The position numbers and the translations under genes were made by a program. Below, one piece after another: positions 24,367 to 33,340 of a DNA stretch of 40,142 nucleotides. The DNA is from Pseudomonas sp. 2FG. GTDB taxonomy: Bacteria; Pseudomonadota; Gammaproteobacteria; Pseudomonadales; Pseudomonadaceae. The first letter of the stretch is position 1; each line of letters starts with the position of its first letter. Below the pieces are notes generated by a model. It worked only from the letters and a program-made list of their open reading frames with translations, searched no databases and was not told the DNA's origin. The stretch lies in assembly GCF_005502935.1 (NCBI RefSeq), contig NZ_SCMP01000025.1, forward strand, positions 1-40,142, in the 5' to 3' direction.

Positions 24367-25913
24367 ACGCCTGCCACCTGCGGATGCGCCTTCGAGCCGC
24401 CGGCCTGCATCAGGTTCAGGGCGTTGATATAGGCCTTGGCCGAGGCCACCAGAATGTCGGTGTCGGCACCGTTGCCGTTGACGATCCGCCCGCCCTTCTC
24501 CAGGCGTACGGTGACCTCGCCCTGGGAGTCGGTGCCCTGGGTGATGGCATTGACCGAATACAACTGCAAGTTGGCCTCGGAGTTGGCGATGGATTCGATC
24601 GCCTTGAACGTCGCATCGACCGGACCGGAACCCTCGGCACCGACGCTCTGCTCCTGGCCGGCGACGCTGATCACCAGCGTGGCGTGCGGCACTTCGCCGG
24701 TTTTGCTCGCCACTTCCAGATAGACCAGCTTGAAGTGTTCCGGCGCCTCGTCGGCCAAAGTGTCGGAGACCAGCGCCTGCAGGTCCTCATCGAAGATCTC
24801 GTGCTTCTTGTCGGCCAGTTCCTTGAAGCGTGCGAAGGCGGCGTTCAGCTCGGCCTCGCCGGCCAACTGGATGCCCAACTCCTCCAGGCGGGTGCGGAAC
24901 GCATTGCGCCCGGAGTGCTTGCCCAACACCATCTTGTTGGTGTGCCAGCCGACCGACTGGGCGGACATGATTTCGTAGGTTTCGCGGTGTTTGAGCACGC
25001 CGTCCTGGTGGATGCCGGACTCGTGGGCGAAGGCGTTGGCGCCGACTATGGCCTTGTTCGGCTGCACCGGGAAACCGGTGATGCCGGACACCAGCCGCGA
25101 GGTGCTGAGAATGTGCGGGGTGTCGATATTGGTGTAGACGTTCAGCAGGTCGGCGCGGGTCTTGATCGCCATGACGATCTCTTCCAGCGCGGCGTTACCG
25201 GCACGCTCGCCGAGACCGTTGATGGTGCACTCCACCTGCCGCGCACCGGCGACCACGGCGGCTAGCGAGTTGGCCACGGCCAGGCCGAGGTCGTTATGGC
25301 AGTGCACCGAGAACACCGCCTTGTCGGCGTTGGGAACGCGATTGAGCAACTGGCGGATGGTTTCCGCGTATTGGTGCGGAATCGCGTAGCCGACGGTGTC
25401 GGGAATGTTGATGGTGCGCGCGCCGGCGTCGATGGCGGCTTCGATGATGCGGCAGAGGAAGTCGATCTCCGAACGGCCGGCGTCCTCGCAGGAGAACTCC
25501 ACATCGGCGCAGAGGTTGCGCGCGCGCTTGACCGCCTTGACCGCCTGCTCGACCACCTGATCCGGCTGCATGCGCAGCTTGTATTGCATATGGATCGGGC
25601 TGGTGGCCAGGAAGGTGTGGATACGCCCGGAGTTGGCCCCGGCCAGCGCCTCGGCGGCGCGGTCGATATCGCCATCCACCGCGCGCGACAGGCTGCAGAC
25701 GGTGCTGTCCTTGATGGTATCGGCAATCGCCTTGACCGCCTCGAAGTCGCCCGGGCTGGCAATCGCGAAGCCCGCCTCGATCACATCGACACGCATCCGC
25801 TCCAGCGCCTTGGCGATCCGCAGCTTCTCTTCCTTGGTCATGGAAGCGCCCGGGCTCTGCTCGCCGTCGCGCAGGGTGGTGTCGAAAATGATGACGCGGT
25901 CGTTGCTGCTCAT
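24363..25913 (-). CDS. leuA: 2-isopropylmalate synthase
   Basis: 516 residues. The catalytic TIM barrel starts DRVIIFDTTLRDGEQSPG with the metal Asp11, contains the metal histidines in VHCHNDLGLA and CTINGLGERAGNA, and ends with the C-terminal leucine-sensing domain (LVISVAGQEQSVGAEGSGPV). The length matches the E. coli-type enzyme (about 520). It condenses acetyl-CoA with 2-oxoisovalerate, the first committed step of leucine synthesis. The ATG at 25913 follows GAGGAGT. The frame extends further upstream without homology. It is the first gene of an overlapping leuA-holD-rimI unit. I saw no leucine-rich leader peptide. Confidence 0.95.
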   Translation of the reverse strand: MSSNDRVIIFDTTLRDGEQSPGASMTKEEKLRIAKALERMRVDVIEAGFAIASPGDFEAVKAIADTIKDSTVCSLSRAVDGDIDRAAEALAGANSGRIHTFLATSPIHMQYKLRMQPDQVVEQAVKAVKRARNLCADVEFSCEDAGRSEIDFLCRIIEAAIDAGARTINIPDTVGYAIPHQYAETIRQLLNRVPNADKAVFSVHCHNDLGLAVANSLAAVVAGARQVECTINGLGERAGNAALEEIVMAIKTRADLLNVYTNIDTPHILSTSRLVSGITGFPVQPNKAIVGANAFAHESGIHQDGVLKHRETYEIMSAQSVGWHTNKMVLGKHSGRNAFRTRLEELGIQLAGEAELNAAFARFKELADKKHEIFDEDLQALVSDTLADEAPEHFKLVYLEVASKTGEVPHATLVISVAGQEQSVGAEGSGPVDATFKAIESIANSEANLQLYSVNAITQGTDSQGEVTVRLEKGGRIVNGNGADTDILVASAKAYINALNLMQAGGSKAHPQVAGV

Positions 25914-26066
25914 GTCGGACTCCTCACGGCCCCACCGGGGATGCGGCCGAGGCACTGGCTATGGCGCCGCAACGCTCGTGGCGACGGCACCGAATAGCGG
26001 AATTGTGGCTTGAAACGCGGCGTGCGGGAAGGGCGACGACACCGAACGGTGTTTAGCGCCAGGCTG

Positions 26067-26100
26067 CCGGCTGCATTACCCCACAGAGTAACGCAGCCGG
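26067..26100 (-). terminator. Hairpin at the end of the DUF6160 gene set
   Basis: CCGGCTGCATTAC (26067-26079) pairs with GTAACGCAGCCGG (26088-26100), 12 of 13 positions, with an 8-base loop. It begins immediately after the stop codon of the 26101-28425 gene. There is no T-run on the minus strand, so termination may need another factor. Confidence 0.55.
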
Positions 26101-28425
26101 TCAGTTGATCGGGGTGGCGGTCAGATTGGTACGGATATCGGCATTCTGCGCCTTGATGCCGTACATCGCCGTCACCGCGCCACCCGTGGGATGCACGTTC
26201 TGCAGGCGCTCGACGTTGATTTCCTTGAAGTGGATGCGCCCGTTCACGGCGAAGCCCAGTGGGTCCGGCGTGACCGTGCTGCCGGCGTTGGCACCGCTTT
26301 TGATCTTGACCTTGGTCGGCGCCACATCGAGGTTGAGGTCGGCGTTGAAGCCATAGGTATTGGCGTTGGGGTTGTTCGGGTCGCCGTCGGAGGTCGAGAA
26401 GTTGTCGATCACCAACTGGCTGCCCGTGCCATTGCCGCCACTGCGGTTGGTTTCCCAGAGGATCTGGTTGCGCTTCTCATCGGTCGCCACGCCATTGACC
26501 GAGCTTTCGATACTGCTGTCGCGGACAAACACGTTCTTCAGCTTGACCGAGACGCCTTCGTTGCCGCGGTCTTCCCAGCGCCCGCCGCTGCTGGCGCAGG
26601 CGCCCGCACTGCTGCCGCTGCCACCGACACAGAGCGCCCCGGCGCCCCCGGAGCTAATGGCCAGAGTCGAGCCCTGCTCGTAGCGTTGGAGCATGATGCG
26701 ACCCAGGCTGGTACCGACGACTCGGTCACCCCAGCGCAGGTCGGCGACGTCCAGCCTCGACCAGTAGGTGCCTTTGCGCAGCTCGACCCCGTTGTTGCTG
26801 ATGTCCAGCGAGCCATCGCGAAAGTGCATGTCGTAGCTGGTGCCGGAGAGCCACAGGCCCTTGCCGGCTTCATCCACGGTAATCGCCGCGCGCGCCTCGC
26901 TGACATAGAAATCGGCGTTGTAGCGCAGACCATCCCCCACCGAACCACCCGGCTGGATCGTCAATTGGCCATTCAGGGTGAAGTCGTAGGCCGGGAAGAT
27001 TTCCATCAGCACCAGCAGTTCGGTGCCGCCCTGCAGCGGCGCGCTGGCCGAGCCGACCCGCAAACCATCGAAGCTGTAGCTGCCGTTGACATTGCTCATG
27101 CCCAGGCGCAGGCCGTCGAAATGACCGTTGTAAGTGCCTTTGCTCATGTCGCTCTGGCTACCGGCATAGCAGCCGGGACTGACGCCGGCGGCGCAGCTTT
27201 TGCTCAGATCGAGACTGAACTGCCCCGTACCGTTGGTACGCAGGCCGCTGAACCACAGGCTGTTGCCGTTATCGGTCAGGGATACCGAGCTGTTGGCCAG
27301 GTTCCAGCTGAGGTCGGCACTGAGACCACTCAGGCCGGAGTTGGAAGTGCCGCCGGCACGCAGTTTCAGCCAGTTCTGCTTGCTGCCCTGATCAATAAAG
27401 TTGAGGTCAAACGCCAGACTGCCGAGCTTCTGATTCGCCGGATTGCCCATGATCAGGCCGCCCAGGGTGGTATTCAGTTTGAGGTCCTGGAAGGCAATCT
27501 TCGCGTAACTGACAGCGCCATCCTGCTCCAGGTCAAGGGTCAGGCCGGAAGTGCTGCTCAGCGTGCCGGCAAAGTTCTCGGCCCGCAGCACGCCCTCATC
27601 TTGGTACTGGAACAGGCTGCTGCCGATGGTCACGTTGGGTTTGATCCGCAACCCTTCACCGCTGGCGCCGCCACTGCCGATGCTGATGCTGCCGCCCAGG
27701 TGCAGGTCCATATTGAGTTTGCCGAAGCTGCGGCTGGCGTTGGGGTCGCGGCTATCCGGCGTGCTCGGCGTCACCGCCACCCCCGCCGTCGGGTCGCCGT
27801 GGGCCAGATCCAGGCCGATGCCGGCGATCGCGGCGACAAAGCGCGAGCTGCCCAGATCCAGCTTGACCTCCGTGCCGCTGCCGCCGCTGACGATATCGAC
27901 GTAGGCGTTATTCAGGTAGGTATCGAAGGACATACCCTTGACGATCAGGTCGAAGCCGTTGTCGCGGTAGTAGAAGGTCACATCCGCCAGCGACAGCCGG
28001 CTGCCATCCACGGCAAAGCCACTCACACCGCTGGTGTCGCCGCCTTTTAGCTTCAGGCTGGCCCCCAGGGTATAGAAGGCGCGAAAGTTACCGAAGCTGT
28101 TGTTGCTGCCGGCCATTTCGATGCTGTCGACGCTCAATACCGACGGGCTGGAGCCGTGTTCGATCTGTAACTGCTCACCCAGCACATCGATGGTGCTGGT
28201 GGAGACCGCCGAGCCAGTTTGCGGCCGGCTGCTGGCATCCTTGAGGCTGAGGGTCTGGCCATCCTGGCTGTAATTCACGCTCGCGGCCGACCAGCCGCCG
28301 CCAGTGGTTTCCAGGCTGATGCCGTTCTGCCCGCTAACCCCCGCCAACGAGGCGTCATCCAGCGCCTGCAGGGCCTGCGCCAGCGGGCTGAGCACAACGG
28401 GCAACAACAGCAAGTAACGACGCAT
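26101..28425 (-). CDS. Large exported DUF6160/FilA-like protein
   Basis: 774 residues. A signal peptide (YLLLLPVVLSPLAQALQ) is followed at once by LDDASLAGVSGQNGISLE, the L.D..L..V.GQ.G motif shared by four consecutive genes. The rest is rich in Gly, Ser, Asn and Thr with many short beta-strand-like stretches and paired cysteines, as in secreted surface proteins. The family is DUF6160, related to the FilA protein of the Acinetobacter fil cluster. Function is not established, and surface or outer-membrane placement is inferred. It is the last of four genes reading leftward, 11 bp after the previous one. Confidence 0.75.
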   Translation of the reverse strand: MRRYLLLLPVVLSPLAQALQALDDASLAGVSGQNGISLETTGGGWSAASVNYSQDGQTLSLKDASSRPQTGSAVSTSTIDVLGEQLQIEHGSSPSVLSVDSIEMAGSNNSFGNFRAFYTLGASLKLKGGDTSGVSGFAVDGSRLSLADVTFYYRDNGFDLIVKGMSFDTYLNNAYVDIVSGGSGTEVKLDLGSSRFVAAIAGIGLDLAHGDPTAGVAVTPSTPDSRDPNASRSFGKLNMDLHLGGSISIGSGGASGEGLRIKPNVTIGSSLFQYQDEGVLRAENFAGTLSSTSGLTLDLEQDGAVSYAKIAFQDLKLNTTLGGLIMGNPANQKLGSLAFDLNFIDQGSKQNWLKLRAGGTSNSGLSGLSADLSWNLANSSVSLTDNGNSLWFSGLRTNGTGQFSLDLSKSCAAGVSPGCYAGSQSDMSKGTYNGHFDGLRLGMSNVNGSYSFDGLRVGSASAPLQGGTELLVLMEIFPAYDFTLNGQLTIQPGGSVGDGLRYNADFYVSEARAAITVDEAGKGLWLSGTSYDMHFRDGSLDISNNGVELRKGTYWSRLDVADLRWGDRVVGTSLGRIMLQRYEQGSTLAISSGGAGALCVGGSGSSAGACASSGGRWEDRGNEGVSVKLKNVFVRDSSIESSVNGVATDEKRNQILWETNRSGGNGTGSQLVIDNFSTSDGDPNNPNANTYGFNADLNLDVAPTKVKIKSGANAGSTVTPDPLGFAVNGRIHFKEINVERLQNVHPTGGAVTAMYGIKAQNADIRTNLTATPIN

Positions 28426-28436
28426 CGGCAGCCCTC

Positions 28437-29045
28437 TCAGTTCTTTGGAAACACCAGGACATTGCCCTGCATGCGGATAGTGCCGTCGACTTTGGCCGAG
28501 AAGATATTGGTTTGCTGATAGCCGGGGTCGCCGCCATTGGCGACGCTGCCGGACTTGTTGCGCCAGCCGCCCTGGTTGGCCACGGCGAAGGCGAAGCTGC
28601 CGTCCTTGAACTTGACCTCGTTGGGCAAGCCGAACTCCAACACATCCTGATTGAAGGCCGTGCCGTCGCCATTGAAACCGGCGTTGATCACCCGGGTGCG
28701 CAGGGTCAGGCCTTCGAAGCTGAAGATGCCCTTGATATTGTCCAGCACATACCAGCCGCCGGACGCCGCGGAGCGAATCGCCAGGCGCATGCCGCAGTTT
28801 TCTGGCGTGCTGGCGCCCAGGGTCGCACAGCTGCGCTCGCCAACGGTCCAGGTGCTCGGGGTGTTACTCGCCGGCTTGCTCCAAAGCACGCCACCATCCT
28901 TGTTGATGCTGAACTCACCCGACAGGTACACCCCGCCCTGGCCATTCACGTCGCTCAGCGAGGTATCCGCCAACGGCTGCAACTCGGCCTGTGCCGAACC
29001 CGCCAGCAGCGCCAAGAGCCCCAGCAGCCACAGATTAGAGGTCAC
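28437..29045 (-). CDS. Exported DUF6160-like protein, short form
   Basis: 202 residues. A signal peptide (LWLLGLLALLAGSAQA) is followed by LADTSLSDVNGQGGVYLS, the same post-signal motif as its neighbours. The body resembles the last quarter of the large protein in being Gly/Asn-rich with two cysteines (RSCATLGASTPENCG). It overlaps the upstream gene's end by 11 bp. Role unknown. Confidence 0.72.
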   Translation of the reverse strand: MTSNLWLLGLLALLAGSAQAELQPLADTSLSDVNGQGGVYLSGEFSINKDGGVLWSKPASNTPSTWTVGERSCATLGASTPENCGMRLAIRSAASGGWYVLDNIKGIFSFEGLTLRTRVINAGFNGDGTAFNQDVLEFGLPNEVKFKDGSFAFAVANQGGWRNKSGSVANGGDPGYQQTNIFSAKVDGTIRMQGNVLVFPKN

Positions 29046-30087
29046 GGCTGGTCACCTTCAGGTAGTTGAAGCTCATCCCGGAGATTTCATTGCGGCCGAA
29101 GTTGTAGCCACCGCTCGGAACCTGCCCGGCGCCTGGGCGCGTGCCGCCAAAGTTGAGGTTATCCACCAGCACGTGGGTGCGTGGGGCATTGGCGTAAAAG
29201 TCAGTCGCCCGGCTGGTGCGTTCGGCAGCGGTAGCAGCACCCGCGAGCGGATTGGGTAACTCCAGAACGAATTGACCATTGCTGCTGACATCGAACAGCA
29301 GCGGCTGGGTCTTGCCATAACCGAACGCGACATTGGCGTAAGCATTGGTCAGGTAGATGCTGCGCGCCGCCTGCTCGGCCGCAGATACGCAGTTTGGTGC
29401 CCCTGCCGCACAGGACATGATGTCGAACGTTTTCGCGAAGAGATTCAGGCGAGCCTCGCTGACCAACTGCGCCCGGGCGCTGTCCCCCCACAGGCGCAGG
29501 TAAGAACCATCCATCGCCAACTCGGTGATATCGATATTGATCACATCGGTACGCCCGGCCGCGACCTGAAAGTCAAAGCGCACACCCAGGTCGACTTTTT
29601 CCGCGGCGCGGCTGGAGCAGTTGCTGCCAGCGGCCGCGAACCCGGCGATACAGGCTTGCCCGCCGGTCGTCAGGCGTTCGGGGAATGCCAACTCGAGCAC
29701 CGCAACATTGCTTGGTGTGGTCTGCACAAACTGCCCGTCATCACGCAAACTGCGTAGCGCCTCACCCTTGGCCAGATTCAGGGTAAATGGCGAGCCTAAA
29801 CGGCCAATGCTCACCGGGTTGAGGTTTGCCCCTTTGTTACTGCCCGCCGCGCCCAAGTAGAACTCTTTCACCGAGATGGGGACGTTTTGCCCGCTAGCGT
29901 TGGTGATGTCATTGATGGTGATAGTGGACTGGCTGGCATCCAGCAAGATCTCCTCCAGCACTATGCCGAAACCCGCGCCTTGCACGGCCGACATTTCGTT
30001 GTCTTCCAGGGCAACCATCTCGGCCCGGACGCTGGCGACACTCAGCAATCCCAGCCCCAATCCCAATAGCGGCAGCAGACGGCGCAT
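29035..30087 (-). CDS. Exported DUF6160-like protein, middle form
   Basis: 350 residues beginning MRRLLPLLGLGLGLLSVASVRA, then the shared motif in diverged form (LEDNEMSAVQGAGFGIVLE). I chose the ATG at 30087 because the signal peptide starts there; it lies just beyond the upstream stop at 30090. Four cysteines occur in two close pairs (QACIAGFAAAGSNC and MSCAAGAPNC), likely disulfides after export. Role unknown. Confidence 0.72.
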   Translation of the reverse strand: MRRLLPLLGLGLGLLSVASVRAEMVALEDNEMSAVQGAGFGIVLEEILLDASQSTITINDITNASGQNVPISVKEFYLGAAGSNKGANLNPVSIGRLGSPFTLNLAKGEALRSLRDDGQFVQTTPSNVAVLELAFPERLTTGGQACIAGFAAAGSNCSSRAAEKVDLGVRFDFQVAAGRTDVINIDITELAMDGSYLRLWGDSARAQLVSEARLNLFAKTFDIMSCAAGAPNCVSAAEQAARSIYLTNAYANVAFGYGKTQPLLFDVSSNGQFVLELPNPLAGAATAAERTSRATDFYANAPRTHVLVDNLNFGGTRPGAGQVPSGGYNFGRNEISGMSFNYLKVTSRDL

Positions 30088-30089
30088 GC

Positions 30090-31127
30090 TCAGCAGCCCT
30101 TGGTCGCAGTGCCGAAGCAGGTGTCCACCCGCGGAATACCGTTGAAGGCCTCTTGGAAACTGGTGGTAATGGCCGCAGTCCCATCGGCATTGCGCGGTAG
30201 GTTCATAAAGGCGCCGGCCAAGGCGGTAATGAACTTGGCTGCATCCTGCTGATCGCGCCATTGCAGATCCTGCGTCTGCATCGAGAGAAACACGCCTTTT
30301 GCCGTCTGGGTGAATTGCTGACTCGCCGTATCGATTTTGCCAATCGGGAAGGAACCGTAATTACTCAGGGGGAAGCAGGTGGTAGTGCTCAATAGACTGC
30401 AGTTGCTGGAAGAGAACAGGCTAAGCAGAAAGTTATCGAAGCCAGACCCCCCTGGGATCGACAGCTTCTGCCCATCGACCATGCCGATCATAGTCGCCCG
30501 CACTGGGTCAGGGTCGCCACCACTGTTCACCAATTGCGCCTGAGCACTGAAGTCGCTGTTGGCATAGGCGCCGCCCACCAGCGACTTCGCAATGCCACAG
30601 GTAGCGTCCCACCAGGCACAGCTCATCTGCGTCGCTAAATAGCTGCCTTTACCGTAGAGGTCTACCGCGATATTGCCGGTAACCCGGTTGATATCGCCGG
30701 ACATATGGCCCTGGGCCTCGGCAAACCCCAGACGCATACCCACCACCTTGTTGCCCTGATAGGCCAGCTCGAGGAAAGGGTTCTTGATCAGAAAGGGGTT
30801 GACCTGCCCGGTCGCATCATTGACCGAACCCAAGGCGAAATTACTGATATCGACATCCGCCGTGCCGGCCGTCTCACCTGAGCGTGGATAGAGCCCCAGT
30901 TGCAGCTTCTTGATATTCAGCTGGGCCGCCACATCCATGCCGAAATTAAGCCGGGTGAAGTTCATCCCGTTATAGGCGTCAGTCGTCAGGTTGAGAAAGG
31001 CCTGCCCGGTCACCTCCGACAACTCGCCGTCCGCCATCTCGACCAGCGCGGCCTGCGCAGGCGCCGTGAGCAGGCTGGCGCACAGCCCGGCGAGGAGCAG
31101 TTTGGCGAGACGCAAGGTCGGACGCAT
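30090..31127 (-). CDS. Exported DUF6160-like protein, first gene of the set
   Basis: 345 residues. A signal peptide (LAKLLLAGLCASLLTAPAQA) is followed by MADGELSEVTGQAFLNLTT. The ATG at 31127 has AAAGGAA upstream. Cysteine pairs (MSCAWWDATCG, NCSLLSTTTC) suggest an oxidising location. It heads a four-gene leftward operon that starts in the 268-bp divergent region shared with mksF. That region contains a TATAGT on the minus strand (about 31185-31190) and the palindrome GCTCGCGAGC (31195-31204). Confidence 0.72.
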   Translation of the reverse strand: MRPTLRLAKLLLAGLCASLLTAPAQAALVEMADGELSEVTGQAFLNLTTDAYNGMNFTRLNFGMDVAAQLNIKKLQLGLYPRSGETAGTADVDISNFALGSVNDATGQVNPFLIKNPFLELAYQGNKVVGMRLGFAEAQGHMSGDINRVTGNIAVDLYGKGSYLATQMSCAWWDATCGIAKSLVGGAYANSDFSAQAQLVNSGGDPDPVRATMIGMVDGQKLSIPGGSGFDNFLLSLFSSSNCSLLSTTTCFPLSNYGSFPIGKIDTASQQFTQTAKGVFLSMQTQDLQWRDQQDAAKFITALAGAFMNLPRNADGTAAITTSFQEAFNGIPRVDTCFGTATKGC

Positions 31128-31349
31128 GGCGAGTTCCTTTGTGCTTATGACGGCCAAGCGCTGACGGCTTAAACCCAGGCTGCCACTATAAGAAGCTCGC
31201 GAGCGGAACGGCCCGACCCATAGTCGAGAAACGCGCGCCAAGGAGTTGCCCAGACCGGCGGCGGTGACGAGCGGCTGTTACCCATTGCCACAAGGGTGTA
31301 ACAGCTGCCCTCCGATCAGCAGGGGTGAAGCGCTGCGCGGCTGATGCAG

Positions 31350-31355
31350 TACAAT
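31350..31355 (+). promoter_or_regulatory. Possible -10 box of the mks operon
   Basis: TACAAT lies 41 bp before the mksF ATG. No good -35 is visible at 16-18 bases upstream, so this is a weak call. Confidence 0.35.
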
Positions 31356-31395
31356 CCGGCCTCTTTTTTCCGCACTGGCAAACCCCGGCCCTGAG

Positions 31396-32643
31396 ATGAT
31401 CGAACCCAAGCGCGTATTGCGCGCCCTCGCCGAACACTGGACCTTGCTTGAGCCGCTGTGCGAGCGCTTCGACCAAGGCACCCTGAGCCTGATCGAGTTG
31501 CGCGGCCAGCTCGGCGGGCAGCTAGCGGACAGCAGCCCGGCGGATATCACCGGCCTGCTCGACACCTGGATTCGTCTGGACATCCTGGTGCCGGTGGCGA
31601 AAAGCCCGAACCGTTTCGAGCTGAATGCACAGATCCACGACTTCCTCGCCTACCTGCGGCGTGAACACCGCCTGGGGCTGTGCCTGGAAATCGAGGCCTA
31701 CCTGCGCCATCTGGAGCGTTTGGCCGGCTATATCCAGGACGCCTTCGAGATCCGCGACGCCAGCGACCTGGCCCGCCAGCTGCGGCTGCTGGATATGCGC
31801 GTGCGCGACGTGCTGAAGAAGCTGGCCAACGACGAGCAGGCGCTGGTCGGTGTGGCCGAGCGGGCCAAGACCAGCGACCGGCAGATCCCGCTGCGCCAGC
31901 GCTATGCCGAGGTGCTGGCGACCTGGGACGAGTACGTCGAACCGATGATCCAGTTGGTCAACGCCGACGGCGCCTTCGAGCAAGGCGTGCGGCGGGTCGA
32001 ACAGGTGTTGCTGAAACTGCTCGGTGACCAGCAGCGCCTGGGGCAACTGGTGGACGACGACCTGCTGCTGCGCACCCACGCGCGCATCCTCGAGATGCAG
32101 ACCACCGCCCAGCTGACCCTGCGCCGCGCCCGCGAACTGCTGCTGCCGCTACGCGAGGAAGCGCGCCGGCACAACGCCGTCACCCGTGGCGCGGCCCTGG
32201 CCCTCGCCGCGATCCGCCGCAAAGGTCTGGATGCCGTGCCGCAGACCGCGTTACCGCTGTTTAGCCGGCCACAAAGCACCTTCCTCGGCAGTGCCAGCCA
32301 GGTCGAAGCCTACGTCTACGCCCTGGCGCGCTTCGAGCCGCAACCGACCCAGTTCCCCAAGGCCAGCGGCACCCGCAAAGGCGAGCCGCCGCCGGCACCG
32401 CGCACCGCCCGGGAAATGCTCGAGCGCTGCCAGAGCGCCCTGCCGCTGCCGGACCTGATGCTCTGGCTGCTGGAGCAGGAACCGGTGGGCGCGACCGACG
32501 AATTGCTCTACTGGTTCTCGCGGTTGTCGCGCGACAGCCGCTTCCAACGCGAGCGCCTGCAGCGCCGCGACTACCTCAGCGCCGAGCATCGGGTCAGCCT
32601 GTGCTCCTTCGCCCTGTTGAAGACCGAATCCCATGCATCTTGA
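31396..32643 (+). CDS. mksF: Condensin kleisin subunit MksF
   Basis: 415 residues, almost all alpha-helical. It begins MIEPKRVLRALAEHWTLLEP with a winged-helix-like N-terminus and has a helical middle part rich in Arg/Glu/Leu. It matches the MksF family, the MukF-like kleisin that bridges the SMC heads. It is the first gene of a three-gene overlapping operon with MksE and MksB, which fixes its identity more firmly than sequence alone. In P. aeruginosa this set organises and segregates the chromosome alongside SMC-ScpAB. Equivalent to JetA in Wadjet systems. Confidence 0.88.
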   Translation: MIEPKRVLRALAEHWTLLEPLCERFDQGTLSLIELRGQLGGQLADSSPADITGLLDTWIRLDILVPVAKSPNRFELNAQIHDFLAYLRREHRLGLCLEIEAYLRHLERLAGYIQDAFEIRDASDLARQLRLLDMRVRDVLKKLANDEQALVGVAERAKTSDRQIPLRQRYAEVLATWDEYVEPMIQLVNADGAFEQGVRRVEQVLLKLLGDQQRLGQLVDDDLLLRTHARILEMQTTAQLTLRRARELLLPLREEARRHNAVTRGAALALAAIRRKGLDAVPQTALPLFSRPQSTFLGSASQVEAYVYALARFEPQPTQFPKASGTRKGEPPPAPRTAREMLERCQSALPLPDLMLWLLEQEPVGATDELLYWFSRLSRDSRFQRERLQRRDYLSAEHRVSLCSFALLKTESHAS

Positions 32644-33340
32644 TCTCTCCGAACTGAGCCAGCTGGCACCGATCTTCCGCGAGCTGTTCAAGGGCTACCA
32701 CGTCAGCCGCCGCGACGCCGAGCTCTACAGCCAGTTGTCGAACCTGCAGGACCAATACCGCGCACTGTTCAAGGCCCTGGGTTTCGAGCTGGTCTGCGAC
32801 AGCCGCGGCTTCTACTACTTCGTCCCCGAACAGATGGGCGCGCAGGTCAACAAGACCGCCCAGCGCCTGGCGTTGTTCACCTTCATCCTGGTCGAGCACC
32901 TCGCCGATCAGGGCCGCGACCCGCTGGCCGTACTGGATGGCGGCAGCCTCGGTCGCGATGAACTGCCGCCGCTGCTGGAGAAATACCGCGACCTGTTCCT
33001 CCAGGCCGAAGTGCAGACCCAGGAAGAACTGGAAGAAAAGGTCATGCGCCGCATGACGCAACTGGGCTTTGCCTTTGATGAAAATGGCATCTACCGCTTC
33101 CTGCCGCCGATGCACCGCTTCCTCGACGTCTGCCTGTCCGTGCAGCAGGACCGCGACCTCGCCGCCAGCCTGCACAGCGCGCTGCCGCTACCGACCCCGG
33201 TATTGCTGGATGACGACAGTGGCGACGAGATTCTGCTGATCGAATCCGACGAAACCGAAACTGCTGTCTACGAATCCGAAGAGCAGGCGCTGGCCCGCGC
33301 CATGGCCGAAGAACGCGCCCACCAGGAGGTTGAAGCATGA
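32633..33340 (+). CDS. mksE: Condensin subunit MksE
   Basis: 235 residues. It contains the MukE-like helical core (LAPIFRELFKGYHVSRRDAE, FYYFVPEQMG) and an acidic tail (DDDSGDEILLIESDETE). It binds the kleisin as a dimer. The start overlaps mksF by 11 bp and the stop overlaps mksB (ATGA), so the three are translated together. Equivalent to JetB. Confidence 0.88.
   Translation: MHLDLSELSQLAPIFRELFKGYHVSRRDAELYSQLSNLQDQYRALFKALGFELVCDSRGFYYFVPEQMGAQVNKTAQRLALFTFILVEHLADQGRDPLAVLDGGSLGRDELPPLLEKYRDLFLQAEVQTQEELEEKVMRRMTQLGFAFDENGIYRFLPPMHRFLDVCLSVQQDRDLAASLHSALPLPTPVLLDDDSGDEILLIESDETETAVYESEEQALARAMAEERAHQEVEA

Noticed and set aside
26191..28050. 619-codon plus-strand open frame opposite the large DUF6160 gene
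   Set aside because: Ala/Val/Gln-rich shadow. The minus-strand frame has a signal peptide and family motif.
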